Source: JAAZBV01 sp964499695 (GTDB lineage Bacteria > Desulfobacterota > DSM-4660 > Desulfatiglandales > HGW-15). Taken from it: a stretch of DNA of 15,042 nt. The DNA is taken from the NCBI GenBank assembly GCA_964499695.1, contig CAZCMD010000122.1, positions 1 to 15,042 of the forward strand, in the 5' to 3' direction. The notes beneath the pieces were generated by a model. It made no database searches. It was not told the origin of the DNA and was given only the letters and a program-made list of their open reading frames with translations. Positions 1 through 7,480 of the stretch are shown here, piece by piece (the first letter of the stretch is position 1; the number at the start of each line of letters is the position of its first letter). The translations under genes and the position numbers were made by a program.

Positions 1-72
1 CCATAGATAATTACAAATAAAGTCATAAGAATCCATTAGAATGGTTTTACTCGTAATAAAAGGAGAAACGTC

Positions 73-1971
73 ATGAGAGATAGACAGAATGAAAATAAAA
101 ATATTTCCCGCAGAGGTTTCCTTAAAGGAGCAGCCACCGTAGCCGTTAGTGTTTCAGCCATGACGTTTCCCCTGAGCTGTTCTACCAGTAAAGATAATAA
201 ATCACCCAATCAGGAAGGGGAAACCCTGGAAATTTTAAACCCAAGAGCTGTTCTTCATTCTGTACCAATAACCGGACTCACAGCTCCAAGGCCATCTGAT
301 CTGGCAGGTAAAAGAATAGCCCTGCTCACTGAAAAACCCGATGCAGGGGTCTTCTTTGATGCCATGGAAAAACTGCTCAAAGAGAGATATCCCACAGCCA
401 CTATCTTGAGGATGCCTTCTGCAGCGAGCCCTATGGTACCGGATAATTCCGCTGAAGTTACAGAAAAGTGTGATGTCTGGCTCCAGGGGGTAAAGACCTC
501 AGGATCAGACAAAAAAGATACTGAAGTAAACCTTGAAAAACTGGGCAAGCCCGGTGTAACCTTTACGGTAGATGGTCTTCTTGAACAGCGAAAACGTCTG
601 GCTGAAGCAAACGGCATCCCCACACTGCGTATCATCAGCATACCTGCTGTTAAGTTTTTCGCGAGTGAGAGTTCCCCTGAAAAGATGATGGAGATAGCCC
701 ATTCAGTATTTGATGCGACTATCAAGGGATTAACCGATCCACTTACTGAGGAAGAGAAGAATCCAAAACCATTTACCTTTGACTATGGCCCAATAACCTT
801 CAGCGGTAAAAGCTGTACTGAGGTAAATGAAAAATTCCAGCAGTATTGTATTGATAACCAGATTGGAGATGGAATCGGCCTCGTCCCGCCCACAAGGGAG
901 GCAGTGGCATGGATGCTCACCGGGACCAGCAGATCCCCACAGGAGGAGATAGGTCTTATGACACCCCGGAACGGCATGGCCACCATAGAAAAGATTGCCA
1001 TTAATGCGGTCATGGCCGGGGCAAGACCGGAGTATCTCCCGGTTATTATCGCAGCAATCGAGGCACTGGTGGATAAACAGTTTAACCTCTATCATATATC
1101 AACAGGAACCCTCAATTCAAAGGTCCTCATATGGGTGAACGGGCCAATAGCAAAAGAGATAGGCATGAATTCAGGGCAGGGGTTCCTGGGCTTTGGCTTC
1201 CGGGCAAACAGCTCCATTGGGCGTGCCGTTAGCCTGTGCATGATCAATATCGGCTGGGCTTTAAGAGATGCGGAGATAGGCATGCAGGGACAACCTGCCA
1301 GGTACTGTAATCTTACCTTTGCTGAAAATGAGGAGGAAAGCCCATGGGAATCCTTTGCTGTGAGTCACGGCTTTAAGCCTGAAGAGAGTACTGTAACCGT
1401 GGACGAATGTATTACCATGAACACCCTGGGGCCAAGCGCCTCAATGAACTGTAATCCTCTTGCGCAGGAGCTTGATCAACTGGCCGGCATGCTTCAGGGT
1501 ATTACAGGGGCTGTTCCGCCCGAAGCAAAATTCAGGATGGGCGGTATAGGGCCCAAGGATGCAGTGGGTATCATTAGCAGCACATACTGTGAACTCGGGG
1601 TGTATCCGACACTGGCAAGACTGGCTGCTGACGCGGGATACACCAAACAGTCTCTTAAACAGATGCTATGTGATAAGCATCGGGCAAAATGGGAGGCATT
1701 GAACGATGAGCAGAAGGCACAGATAAAAGAGGCTGCGGCTGCTGGCATTATTCCAGGACTTACGCTTGATGACTGTAAACCTGGGGGAACTATTCCCACC
1801 ATTAATCCGAATCATATAGCGCTTATAGTTGTCGGTGGAACTGTAGGGCAGTGCATAGGGTTTTACTCCATGGGTAGTGTTCTAACAGACCCGGATAATT
1901 CCGGCGCACCAAAGCCGGATTTTATGACAAAAAAGATACACGGCGCTGCTCTTACAAAGGCCGGCAGGTAA
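73..1971 (+). CDS. Tat-exported UGSC-type domain protein with long C-terminal domain
   Basis: A 632-residue protein. Residues 12-18 (SRRGFLK) form a twin-arginine motif followed by a hydrophobic stretch to about residue 36 (PLSC), so Tat export is likely. C36 might be lipidated, but the lipobox is poor. Residues about 66-225 match, from memory, the layout of the UGSC (seleno)protein family: TGLTAPRPSDLAGKRIALL at 67-85, CDVW at 133-136, GIPTLR at 181-186. The usual U-G-S-C active site is replaced by S143-G144-S145-D146, so the redox Sec and Cys are both absent. Residues about 233-632 form a second domain with NGMATIEKIAINAVMAGARP at 300-319 and several glycine-rich segments; I cannot name its function. 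The ATG at 73 is preceded by AGGAGA at 61-66. No terminator is visible before the next gene 110 bases on, so read-through is possible. Family assignment is fairly good; biochemical role unknown. Confidence 0.72.
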   Translation: MRDRQNENKNISRRGFLKGAATVAVSVSAMTFPLSCSTSKDNKSPNQEGETLEILNPRAVLHSVPITGLTAPRPSDLAGKRIALLTEKPDAGVFFDAMEKLLKERYPTATILRMPSAASPMVPDNSAEVTEKCDVWLQGVKTSGSDKKDTEVNLEKLGKPGVTFTVDGLLEQRKRLAEANGIPTLRIISIPAVKFFASESSPEKMMEIAHSVFDATIKGLTDPLTEEEKNPKPFTFDYGPITFSGKSCTEVNEKFQQYCIDNQIGDGIGLVPPTREAVAWMLTGTSRSPQEEIGLMTPRNGMATIEKIAINAVMAGARPEYLPVIIAAIEALVDKQFNLYHISTGTLNSKVLIWVNGPIAKEIGMNSGQGFLGFGFRANSSIGRAVSLCMINIGWALRDAEIGMQGQPARYCNLTFAENEEESPWESFAVSHGFKPEESTVTVDECITMNTLGPSASMNCNPLAQELDQLAGMLQGITGAVPPEAKFRMGGIGPKDAVGIISSTYCELGVYPTLARLAADAGYTKQSLKQMLCDKHRAKWEALNDEQKAQIKEAAAAGIIPGLTLDDCKPGGTIPTINPNHIALIVVGGTVGQCIGFYSMGSVLTDPDNSGAPKPDFMTKKIHGAALTKAGR

Positions 1972-2020
1972 ATGAAGCGGAAGGAGAAAAGGGCTTTTTA
2001 TGATTTGTAATTTTGATTAT

Positions 2021-2066
2021 AGTGGTTATTATTAACCTCAAACAGCACAAATCAATAATAACCGTT
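2021..2066 (+). other. Hairpin in the leader of the 2082 gene
   Basis: A perfect 10-bp inverted repeat (2024-2033 with 2054-2063) extends to 13 bp with two G-U pairs and has a 20-base loop. It lies between the UGSC-type gene and the cysteine-rich gene and ends 16 bases before the ATG at 2082. No T-run follows it, so it is not a standard intrinsic terminator. It could shape translation or RNA stability, or be a binding site for a regulator; this is inference. Confidence 0.35.
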
Positions 2067-2081
2067 TATGGGGTATGAGCT

Positions 2082-2714
2082 ATGTTCAGAATAAAATCCT
2101 CTATTTTTATACTGTTATTAGGTTTTTACTCCTTGACTGTGGGTGCTTTAGAACAGGCAACCGCCCCCTCTAATATCCCGGAATTCATTCCTGTTGCTAA
2201 AAAGCCCTGTTATATTGGGTGTGATTTCCAGTTCCAGTACTGTTACCATTACAATATATTGAATATGAATGATGCGATAAAGATAACGGAATGGAATGTT
2301 ACTGGTGGTATGGTGACAGGTAAGGCAGTAGCTGATATAAAGGCAAACCTTATAATCAAGATGTGCTATCAGGTATCATTGACCTCTGCCTTTGTTGTTC
2401 TTGACAAGGAGATAGACCTCGCATCTGAATTTGAGTTCAGTATAAAGGTAAATGGTGATGCAGAAAATCAGTGCATCAGTGATGAAGAGAGCACAATCAG
2501 CTTTTCTTCTATGGAACTCAAGGGGGATATTAAAACCGAACCAATCCCCCTTATGCAGGAGCATCTGATTGGTAACATGTCAGCCATTATAAAGGATTCA
2601 GTAATAAAGGCTGTATACAGTTCTGTCGCAAGGGATAAAAAACTGAAGAATATTTATTGCGGTGAAGGAGAGACAGACACAGCAGAGGTTGATTCCTCCT
2701 GTGGATGTGAATAG
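2082..2714 (+). CDS. Secreted cysteine-rich protein of unknown function
   Basis: A 210-residue protein that I do not recognise. Residues 1-22 form a signal peptide: two basic residues, a hydrophobic core FILLLGFYSLTVG and a GA-L cleavage region. The mature part has eight cysteines (43, 47, 54, 95, 131, 193, 207, 209), an even number that would suit disulfides in the periplasm or outside. Three cluster in C43-C47-C54 and the C-terminus ends DSSCGCE. The middle (about 65-160) looks beta-rich with alternating hydrophobic residues, and includes an acidic stretch DEES. A weak GGGG (2070-2073) is the only ribosome-binding candidate ahead of the ATG. Its stop lies 22 bases from the stop of the leftward reductase gene, so the two genes converge with no room for a separate terminator. 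Coding status is supported by the full-length frame and signal peptide; function is unknown. Confidence 0.65.
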   Translation: MFRIKSSIFILLLGFYSLTVGALEQATAPSNIPEFIPVAKKPCYIGCDFQFQYCYHYNILNMNDAIKITEWNVTGGMVTGKAVADIKANLIIKMCYQVSLTSAFVVLDKEIDLASEFEFSIKVNGDAENQCISDEESTISFSSMELKGDIKTEPIPLMQEHLIGNMSAIIKDSVIKAVYSSVARDKKLKNIYCGEGETDTAEVDSSCGCE

Positions 2715-2736
2715 TTTATAACATCCTGGTGTAAAT

Positions 2737-4254
2737 TTATATACCCGATATGCGTATCTCCTCTGTTTTTGCAGTCCTTTCAGCTGCATCTACAGTTACC
2801 AGTCTGTAAGTATGCGAGTTATTATCAGAAAGAATATCCTCATGGATAAATGGTGCACTGGTTACCTGTGGTTTATGGTTAACCTGCCCCACCTTAAGGT
2901 CATCCCGCCATATCTCATAACGTAAAACAGGTTCATCCCCTGCATATGAGGTCTGCCATTTAAGCCTGATAATCCTTTTTTGGTCCTCTCTTTCCTGGTC
3001 AACAGTAAAATCTCTTGGTGCGCTAAGGGCCTGTTTTTCTACCTGGAAAAAGCCGTTTGTCTTACCCTCTTTTGCTGAAAGTGCCAGCCTTTCCACCTCC
3101 CTGCGATCTGTGACTGTATAGGCATCAGGCATGATTTGAGCTGAAAGCAGGTTCTGGGTAAGCTGACAGGCCTTTGGATCATTATCTATATGCCCTGTAC
3201 CTATAATGGCAGTATGGATGCCCGGTGTTGTAAGAGAGTATTCAACAAGCTTGCGGCTGGGGAGTTTCTCACTGCCTACCCTGCGGACAACCATATGTGG
3301 CCCCTGGGTCATGACAGCAGGTTTTTCGTACATGGCACCATCAGCAAATACCTTCATGGCAATGATACCCATATTGTTTGCCTCTGCTACCGGGATGATA
3401 TTGTACTGCATATTGAAATAATTTCTGTCATTGGCGTTTATGGCTACGAGCATCCCTTCAAGAACCTTTCTTTTATCACGATGAATCATCTCCATCATAA
3501 CCGCAGGGGACGCATGCCCGGAAAAACCGATATGGCGGATAAGCCTTTCTTCACCGGGATTAAGACCGGTTATATTGGTGCCGTCACGAAGATCTATCAA
3601 TGTCGAGAGTGTACCTATTGTTTCGGCCTTCTGATCCGTGTTTTCATATCCTGCATACAATGCATCTACATCCTCTATACTGGAAACCGCATGCATAAGT
3701 ACCATATCAAGGTAGGCACCCTTCGGGTAAGCACCTTTCCCATCACCAAAAATCTGGGACAGAGTCCTCTTAATGTCGCTTACCGCATGGGTCCCTGACC
3801 CGTTGGTAAGATTGTACATGACATCATTCTTCCACCCGCCCTTTCCAAAACGCAGGCATGTCTTGCTGGTTAAAAAAATAGACCGGCGCAGCTTTTCATT
3901 GTAACCCGGTTTTTCGGGAATAAGGTCAAGTGCACGGAATGCCTTCCCATAATGCAGTTGGCTGTCATCATAAAAATTTGAAGTATCATAATAATTTATG
4001 CCGGATGCAAAAGCCTTTAGTATAATCTTAACCGGGTCAACATCAGCAGGCGTCCATTGAAGCGATGCCTGCCCGCCCAGGCCAAGGGATGTTGCCTCAA
4101 AGTTGAGCCGCCCCATTGAACGTTTCATAAGAGTGGCAGCCGCCTGTGCTCTGCCAATATGAATAAAGGGGCCTATCGAGAGCCCGGCAGCAGTCAGTGC
4201 TGTATTTTTAATAAACTCTCTTCGGGTGTACCCCTTCAAACTAAAACCTTTCAT
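2737..4254 (-). CDS. Tat-exported aldo/keto reductase with C-terminal Fn3-like domain
   Basis: A 505-residue protein. Residues 10-16 (TRREFIK) and the hydrophobic stretch to A38-A39 form a twin-arginine signal, consistent with a cofactor-loaded, prefolded enzyme moved to the periplasm. Residues about 48-390 are an aldo/keto reductase barrel. The catalytic tetrad is readable as D90 (NYYDTS), Y95, K131 (LTSK) and H188 (LMHAV); GFSGH at 243-247 and GTGHI at 352-356 are also typical. The family reduces carbonyls with NAD(P)H; the substrate is not predictable. There is no C-terminal CxxC-type 4Fe-4S motif. Residues about 415-505 (IIRLKWQTS, LRYEIWRDD, TYRLVTVDA) resemble a fibronectin type III fold, which is unusual for this family. 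The minus-strand ATG at 4254 is preceded by AGGGAG. It appears monocistronic and faces away from the riboswitch gene. Confidence 0.85.
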   Translation of the reverse strand: MKGFSLKGYTRREFIKNTALTAAGLSIGPFIHIGRAQAAATLMKRSMGRLNFEATSLGLGGQASLQWTPADVDPVKIILKAFASGINYYDTSNFYDDSQLHYGKAFRALDLIPEKPGYNEKLRRSIFLTSKTCLRFGKGGWKNDVMYNLTNGSGTHAVSDIKRTLSQIFGDGKGAYPKGAYLDMVLMHAVSSIEDVDALYAGYENTDQKAETIGTLSTLIDLRDGTNITGLNPGEERLIRHIGFSGHASPAVMMEMIHRDKRKVLEGMLVAINANDRNYFNMQYNIIPVAEANNMGIIAMKVFADGAMYEKPAVMTQGPHMVVRRVGSEKLPSRKLVEYSLTTPGIHTAIIGTGHIDNDPKACQLTQNLLSAQIMPDAYTVTDRREVERLALSAKEGKTNGFFQVEKQALSAPRDFTVDQEREDQKRIIRLKWQTSYAGDEPVLRYEIWRDDLKVGQVNHKPQVTSAPFIHEDILSDNNSHTYRLVTVDAAERTAKTEEIRISGI

Positions 4255-4283
4255 ATTGTTCTCCCTTCATAAATAGAGCCAAA

Positions 4284-4312
4284 ATCATAGATAAAATAGC
4301 CAGCAAGGTCAA
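4284..4312 (-). promoter_or_regulatory. Sigma-70-type promoter of the aldo/keto reductase gene
   Basis: On the minus strand TTGACC (4312-4307) and TATGAT (4289-4284) are separated by 17 bases. Initiation would fall near 4277, giving a leader of about 22 bases that just holds the AGGGAG ribosome-binding site. Motif quality is good; no transcript evidence. Confidence 0.55.
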
Positions 4313-4503
4313 TCTGAAACATATCATTGATATAACCTGTGTAGAGAGTAACCTGAAAACAATCAGGGTACAATTTTATATACACTGTAATGTTGTTTTT
4401 TTTGTAACACAACCTGCATTTATCCTTTTGTAATATTTTAGAGTGCAAAATAAACTACGTGTTTTCAATAGGTTATACAAATGTAAAAACAGGCATCAAA
4501 AAT
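4313..4503. other. AT-rich divergent intergenic region
   Basis: This stretch separates the reductase promoter from the sigma-54-like site of the riboswitch gene. No convincing gene is seen: a leftward 65-codon open frame across it has no ribosome-binding site and overlaps the reductase promoter. It contains a T-run at about 4396-4403 and an inverted repeat TATTTT (4434-4439) / AAAATA (4447-4452) that could be an activator site, though AT-rich repeats like this are common by chance. Confidence 0.4.
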
Positions 4504-4518
4504 GGAATACTAATTGCA
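4504..4518 (+). promoter_or_regulatory. Candidate sigma-54 promoter upstream of riboswitch
   Basis: TGG at 4503-4505 and TTGCA at 4514-4518 place GG and GC exactly 10 bases apart, the invariant spacing of -24/-12 elements. The CAC of TGGCAC is not conserved, so the match is partial. Start of transcription would fall at about 4529, just before the riboswitch aptamer, which supports the call. An NtrC-type activator is encoded 4 kb downstream. Confidence 0.42.
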
Positions 4519-4530
4519 GAAGCAACATAC

Positions 4531-4645
4531 AGCTCGATAGTTTTTCGAGTAGCTTGATAAGGGCAAACCGTTCGAAAGGGCGGGACGCAAAGCCATCGGC
4601 CTAAGTTCCTGATTCAGGAATACGGTTGCGAGGTTGCCGGGCAGA
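4531..4645 (+). ncRNA. Cyclic di-GMP-I (GEMM-I) riboswitch aptamer
   Basis: The conserved GEMM-I core is present in order: AGGGCAAACC (4560-4569), a P2 hairpin with a GAAA tetraloop (4574-4577), GGGACGCAAAGCC (4582-4594), the tetraloop receptor strand CCUAAG (4600-4605) paired across a hairpin to UACGG (4621-4625), and GGTTGCCGGGC (4632-4642). The receptor is nearly the 11-nt type that docks the GAAA loop. P1 is weak: GCTT (4552-4555) can pair with GGGC (4639-4642) using G-U pairs. A small hairpin, CTCGA (4533-4537) with TCGAG (4545-4549), lies ahead of it. The family binds the second messenger c-di-GMP. It sits 60 bases ahead of the PKD-repeat surface gene and presumably tunes its expression. 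Confidence 0.93.
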
Positions 4646-4647
4646 CA

Positions 4648-4700
4648 GCACTTCCAAAGGTGCGTGGTCTCTGGCCAAGCATGAATGTTTTTGGAGGTGC
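4648..4700 (+). promoter_or_regulatory. Riboswitch expression platform sequestering the ribosome-binding site
   Basis: GCACTTCCAA (4648-4657) can pair along its full 10 bases (one G-U) with TTGGAGGTGC (4691-4700), which contains the GGAGG of the ribosome-binding site. The same left arm can instead form a local 6-bp hairpin over 4648-4663 (GCACTT with AGGTGC), which would free the site. These mutually exclusive helices directly follow the aptamer and suggest translational control. Whether c-di-GMP turns the gene on or off cannot be read from the sequence. Confidence 0.6.
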
Positions 4701-4703
4701 TTT

Positions 4704-7210
4704 ATGCTTTACAGGGATTTTTCTGGTTTTTCAAACCACAGTATTCGTATCTTTTTTTTAACCATTCTTTTAATCATCATATCAGCAGCAACTGTTAGTG
4801 CACGACAGGTAACACTTACCTGGGATCCTAACAGTGAACCAGACCTTAGTCATTATATAGTATACGGGGGCACTGCATCTGGAAATTATACATCTAACAG
4901 CGGAAATATCGGCCTTGTAACAGAATATTCAGTTACAATACCGGATCAAGGCCAGTATTTTTTTGCGGTAACCGCAGTTGACGAAGCAGGTTTAGAGAGT
5001 GATTTCTCAAACGAGGTTTTTACTGAAGAGGGTTCAGGATCATTACCTCCTGTCGCTAACGCAGGCGCTGACCAGACAAAGGCTGAAGGACAGCTTGTTA
5101 CACTTAACGGTTCAGCATCTTCTGACCCGGATAGTTCTTCCATAACTTATCGGTGGACACAGACCGGTGGCACTGCTGTTACACTTAGCAGCGCTACAGC
5201 AGTACAGCCGACATTTACAGCCCCTGCTGTAAATCAAGCAGGTGCAACCCTTACATTCAGTCTCAGGGTGACAGACCCCCAGGGCCTGTACAGCAGTGAT
5301 ACAGTTGTTATTAATGTAACAAATATAAATGCTGCTCCTACAGCTAACGCAGGCCCTGACCAGACAAAGGCTGAAGGGCAGGTTGTTACACTTAACGGTT
5401 CAGCATCTTCTGACCCGGATAGTTCTTCCATAACTTANNNNNNNNNNNNNNNNNNNNNNNNNNNNNNNNNNNNNNNNNNNNNNNNNNNNNNNNNNNNNNN
5501 NNNNNNNNNNNNNNNNNNNNNNNNNNNNNNNNNNNNNGTGATACAGTTGTTATTAATGTAACAAATATAAATGCTGCTCCTACAGCTAACGCTGGCCCTG
5601 ACCAGACAAAGGCTGAAGGAGAGGCTGTTACCCTTAATGGCTCAGGTTCATCTGACCCGGACGGAAGCACCCTGTCTTATCAGTGGACGCAGACCGGCGG
5701 CGATGCTGTTACACTAAGCAGCTCTACAGCAGTTCAGCCTACTTTTGTTGCCCCTGATGTGGCACAAGCCAGCGCAACACTTACATTCAGTCTTACAGTG
5801 ACCAATCCACAGGGTTTAAAGGGTACAGACACGGTTGTTATTAATGTAACATATATAAATCCTCTCCCGGTGGCTAATGCCGGCCCGGATCAGAATATGG
5901 AGGAAGGTGAGGTAGTTATCCTTAACGGTTTAAACTCTATTGACCCGGATGGCACGATCGCCTCATATGAATGGAAACAGACAAGCGGAACCATAGTTAC
6001 ACTGAGCGGATCTACTGTGGCACAGCCAACTTTTACGGCCCCATATGTCAATCCGGAAGGTGAAACATTAATATTTGAATTGACAGTAACCGACTCTCAG
6101 GGCCTTAAAAGCACAGACTCATGTATAATCAATATTATATGGGTAAATGATCCCCCAACAGCAGATGCGGGTGACGATCAGAATATTAATGAAGGTCAGC
6201 AGGTTACCCTTTACGGTATAGATTCCATTGACCCCGATGGCACAATCGCCTCCTATCAGTGGAAACAGACAAGCGGAACCGCAGTTATCCTGAGCAGTTC
6301 TATTACTGCACAGCCTACCTTTATCGCCCCATATGTTAATCAGGAAGGCGAATCACTCACATTTGAATTGACCGTAACCGATTCAGAGGGGCTAAAGAGC
6401 GCTGATTCAGTTATTGTCAATGTATTATGGGTAAATGATCCACCTGTGGCTAACGCGGGAAGAGACCAGAATGTAACCTCCGGGAAATCAGTAACCCTTA
6501 ACGGTTCAGGCTCTGTTGACAATGACGGGTATATAGTATCCTATATGTGGACCCAGTTAAGCGGTACACCTGTAACCCTTAATAACCCGAGAGCAGTTAA
6601 ACCTGCCTTTACAGCAAGAACAAGCCTGGCAAGCGAGACACTGGTATTCCAGCTTGTGGTAACAGATAATGGCGGTTTGAAATCCTCAAGTGAATGTACT
6701 GTAAAGGTAACCAAGACAACCCGTACAATTAAAAGTAAATGGAACCTGATCACTATCCCGAAAACTACTCGAAATACAACAGTTAACAGCACATTTTCAC
6801 CGATTATGGAAAATGTAATCAGCATATGGTCATATGATAACGGTTCATGGAAGGTGTATGATCCACAAAAACCAGAGGTCGGCAGTACCCTCAATGAACT
6901 TGTACCTGGAAAGGCTGTATGGATGAATATGAGCCAGGAGGCTGAGCTGGCCATCTCTGGTGATGTGGCTGTTGACCCTGTTAGTTTGGCATCAGGCTGG
7001 AACCTTGTGGGATACAATTCATCAGCATCAACAAGTGTATCTGATGCCATATCCAACATCGCGGGTAATGTTAAGAGCGTGTGGACATATGCAGATGGAA
7101 AATGGAAGGTCTTTGACCCAAAAAATCCTGAACTCAGTGATCTCAATGTTATGGAGCCTGGATTAGGTTACTGGGTTAAGGTAGATAAACAATGTTCATG
7201 GACATATTGA
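4704..7210 (+). CDS. Secreted PKD-repeat surface protein under c-di-GMP control (contains assembly gap)
   Basis: One gene, split in reading frame only by the 100-N placeholder. The start is ATG 4704 with GGAGG at 4693-4697; an earlier ATG in frame at 4626 lies inside the riboswitch. A hydrophobic signal peptide (about residues 14-33) is followed by a fibronectin type III-like domain (LTWDPNSEPDLSHYIVYGG). Then come PKD-like repeats of 96 residues with the signature ANAGPDQ...G..V.LNG..S.DPD...Y.W.Q..G. Repeat starts lie at 5055, 5343, 5585, 5873, 6161 and 6449. The C-terminus (about 6727-7207) holds two copies of a roughly 75-residue module with WNL, W.YDNGSWKV.DP and PG...W. Such beta-sandwich chains usually form extracellular stalks for adhesion or matrix binding; that role is inferred. 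No sortase or anchor motif is seen. Near-identical repeats 1 and 2 suggest recent duplication. Confidence 0.85.
5055..6737 (+). repeat. Tandem 288-bp PKD-coding repeats
   Basis: The unit start GCTAAC-like codons (ANAGxDQ) occur at 5055, 5343, 5585, 5873, 6161 and 6449. Every interval not crossing the gap is exactly 288 bp. Copies 1 and 2 are nearly identical up to the gap, and the 53 bases after the gap match the end of copy 1 exactly, while copies 4-6 have diverged. This pattern indicates recent amplification near the 5' end. Confidence 0.92.
5438..5537. other. Assembly gap of 100 N with unknown true length
   Basis: A run of exactly 100 N inside near-identical repeats. The frame before the gap and the frame after it differ, which would be impossible in a working gene if the gap were truly 100 bases. 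Aligning to repeat 1 (missing part 5150-5295) predicts a true length of 146 bases plus any multiple of 288, which restores the frame. Confidence 0.95.
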
Positions 7211-7250
7211 TATGAAAAACAACTGATTATTCTGTCCATCTAATCATACA

Positions 7251-7282
7251 GCGGGGGCACAAAATGCCCCCGCATCCTTTTT
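7251..7282 (+). terminator. Intrinsic terminator of the PKD-repeat gene
   Basis: A 9-bp GC-rich stem, GCGGGGGCA (7251-7259) with TGCCCCCGC (7265-7273), and a 5-base loop are followed by ATCCTTTTT. It lies 40 bases after the stop codon. Confidence 0.9.
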
Positions 7283-7406
7283 AATAACCAATATAGTTCA
7301 ATAAACCCTGCATCAATACAGATTTTCTGTAGTCTTTCATACAATTTGTATCACCAATTTTCTCAGAAAGGATAATCAGTTAAGAGTTATCAGCTCCACA
7401 ATTTTC

Positions 7407-7435
7407 TTGACACATAATGCTATCCAAAATATATT
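7407..7435 (+). promoter_or_regulatory. Sigma-70-type promoter of the UroD-like gene
   Basis: TTGACA (7407-7412) and TATATT (7430-7435) are separated by 17 bases, close to consensus. Transcription would begin near 7442, and a full AGGAGG ribosome-binding site (7466-7471) lies 9 bases ahead of the ATG at 7481. This predicts strong, largely constitutive expression. Confidence 0.72.
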
Positions 7436-7480
7436 CCAACTGTTTCAATTAACATAAATAATTTCAGGAGGTTTTCAGAT

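Noticed and set aside
496..510. Selenocysteine protein with a UGA codon at the UGSC motif
   Set aside because: The codon is TCA (Ser), not TGA, and the final Cys codon is GAC (Asp). No in-frame TGA occurs and no SECIS-like hairpin was sought or needed.
1972..2010. 12-codon frame MKRKEKRAFYDL directly after the UGSC-type gene
   Set aside because: Very short, and the start merely follows the stop codon; no independent support for translation.
3190..3798. 202-codon rightward open frame
   Set aside because: It lies antisense inside the aldo/keto reductase gene, which has a clear family match and signal; the frame shows no domain.
4251..4448. 65-codon leftward open frame between the reductase and the riboswitch
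   Set aside because: No ribosome-binding site, overlaps the reductase promoter and start, and the composition is that of AT-rich non-coding DNA.
4626..4703. Upstream in-frame ATG extending the PKD-repeat protein by 26 residues
   Set aside because: It lies within the riboswitch aptamer, has no ribosome-binding site, and would place the signal peptide internally. ATG 4704 has GGAGG at good spacing.
5538..5758. Apparent frameshift or split of the PKD-repeat gene into two genes
   Set aside because: The frame change coincides with 100 placeholder N. The repeat phase predicts a gap of 146 + 288n bases, which restores one frame.
5055..6737. CRISPR-like tandem repeat
   Set aside because: The repeats are 288 bp, coding in one frame, and lack short palindromic units with unique spacers.
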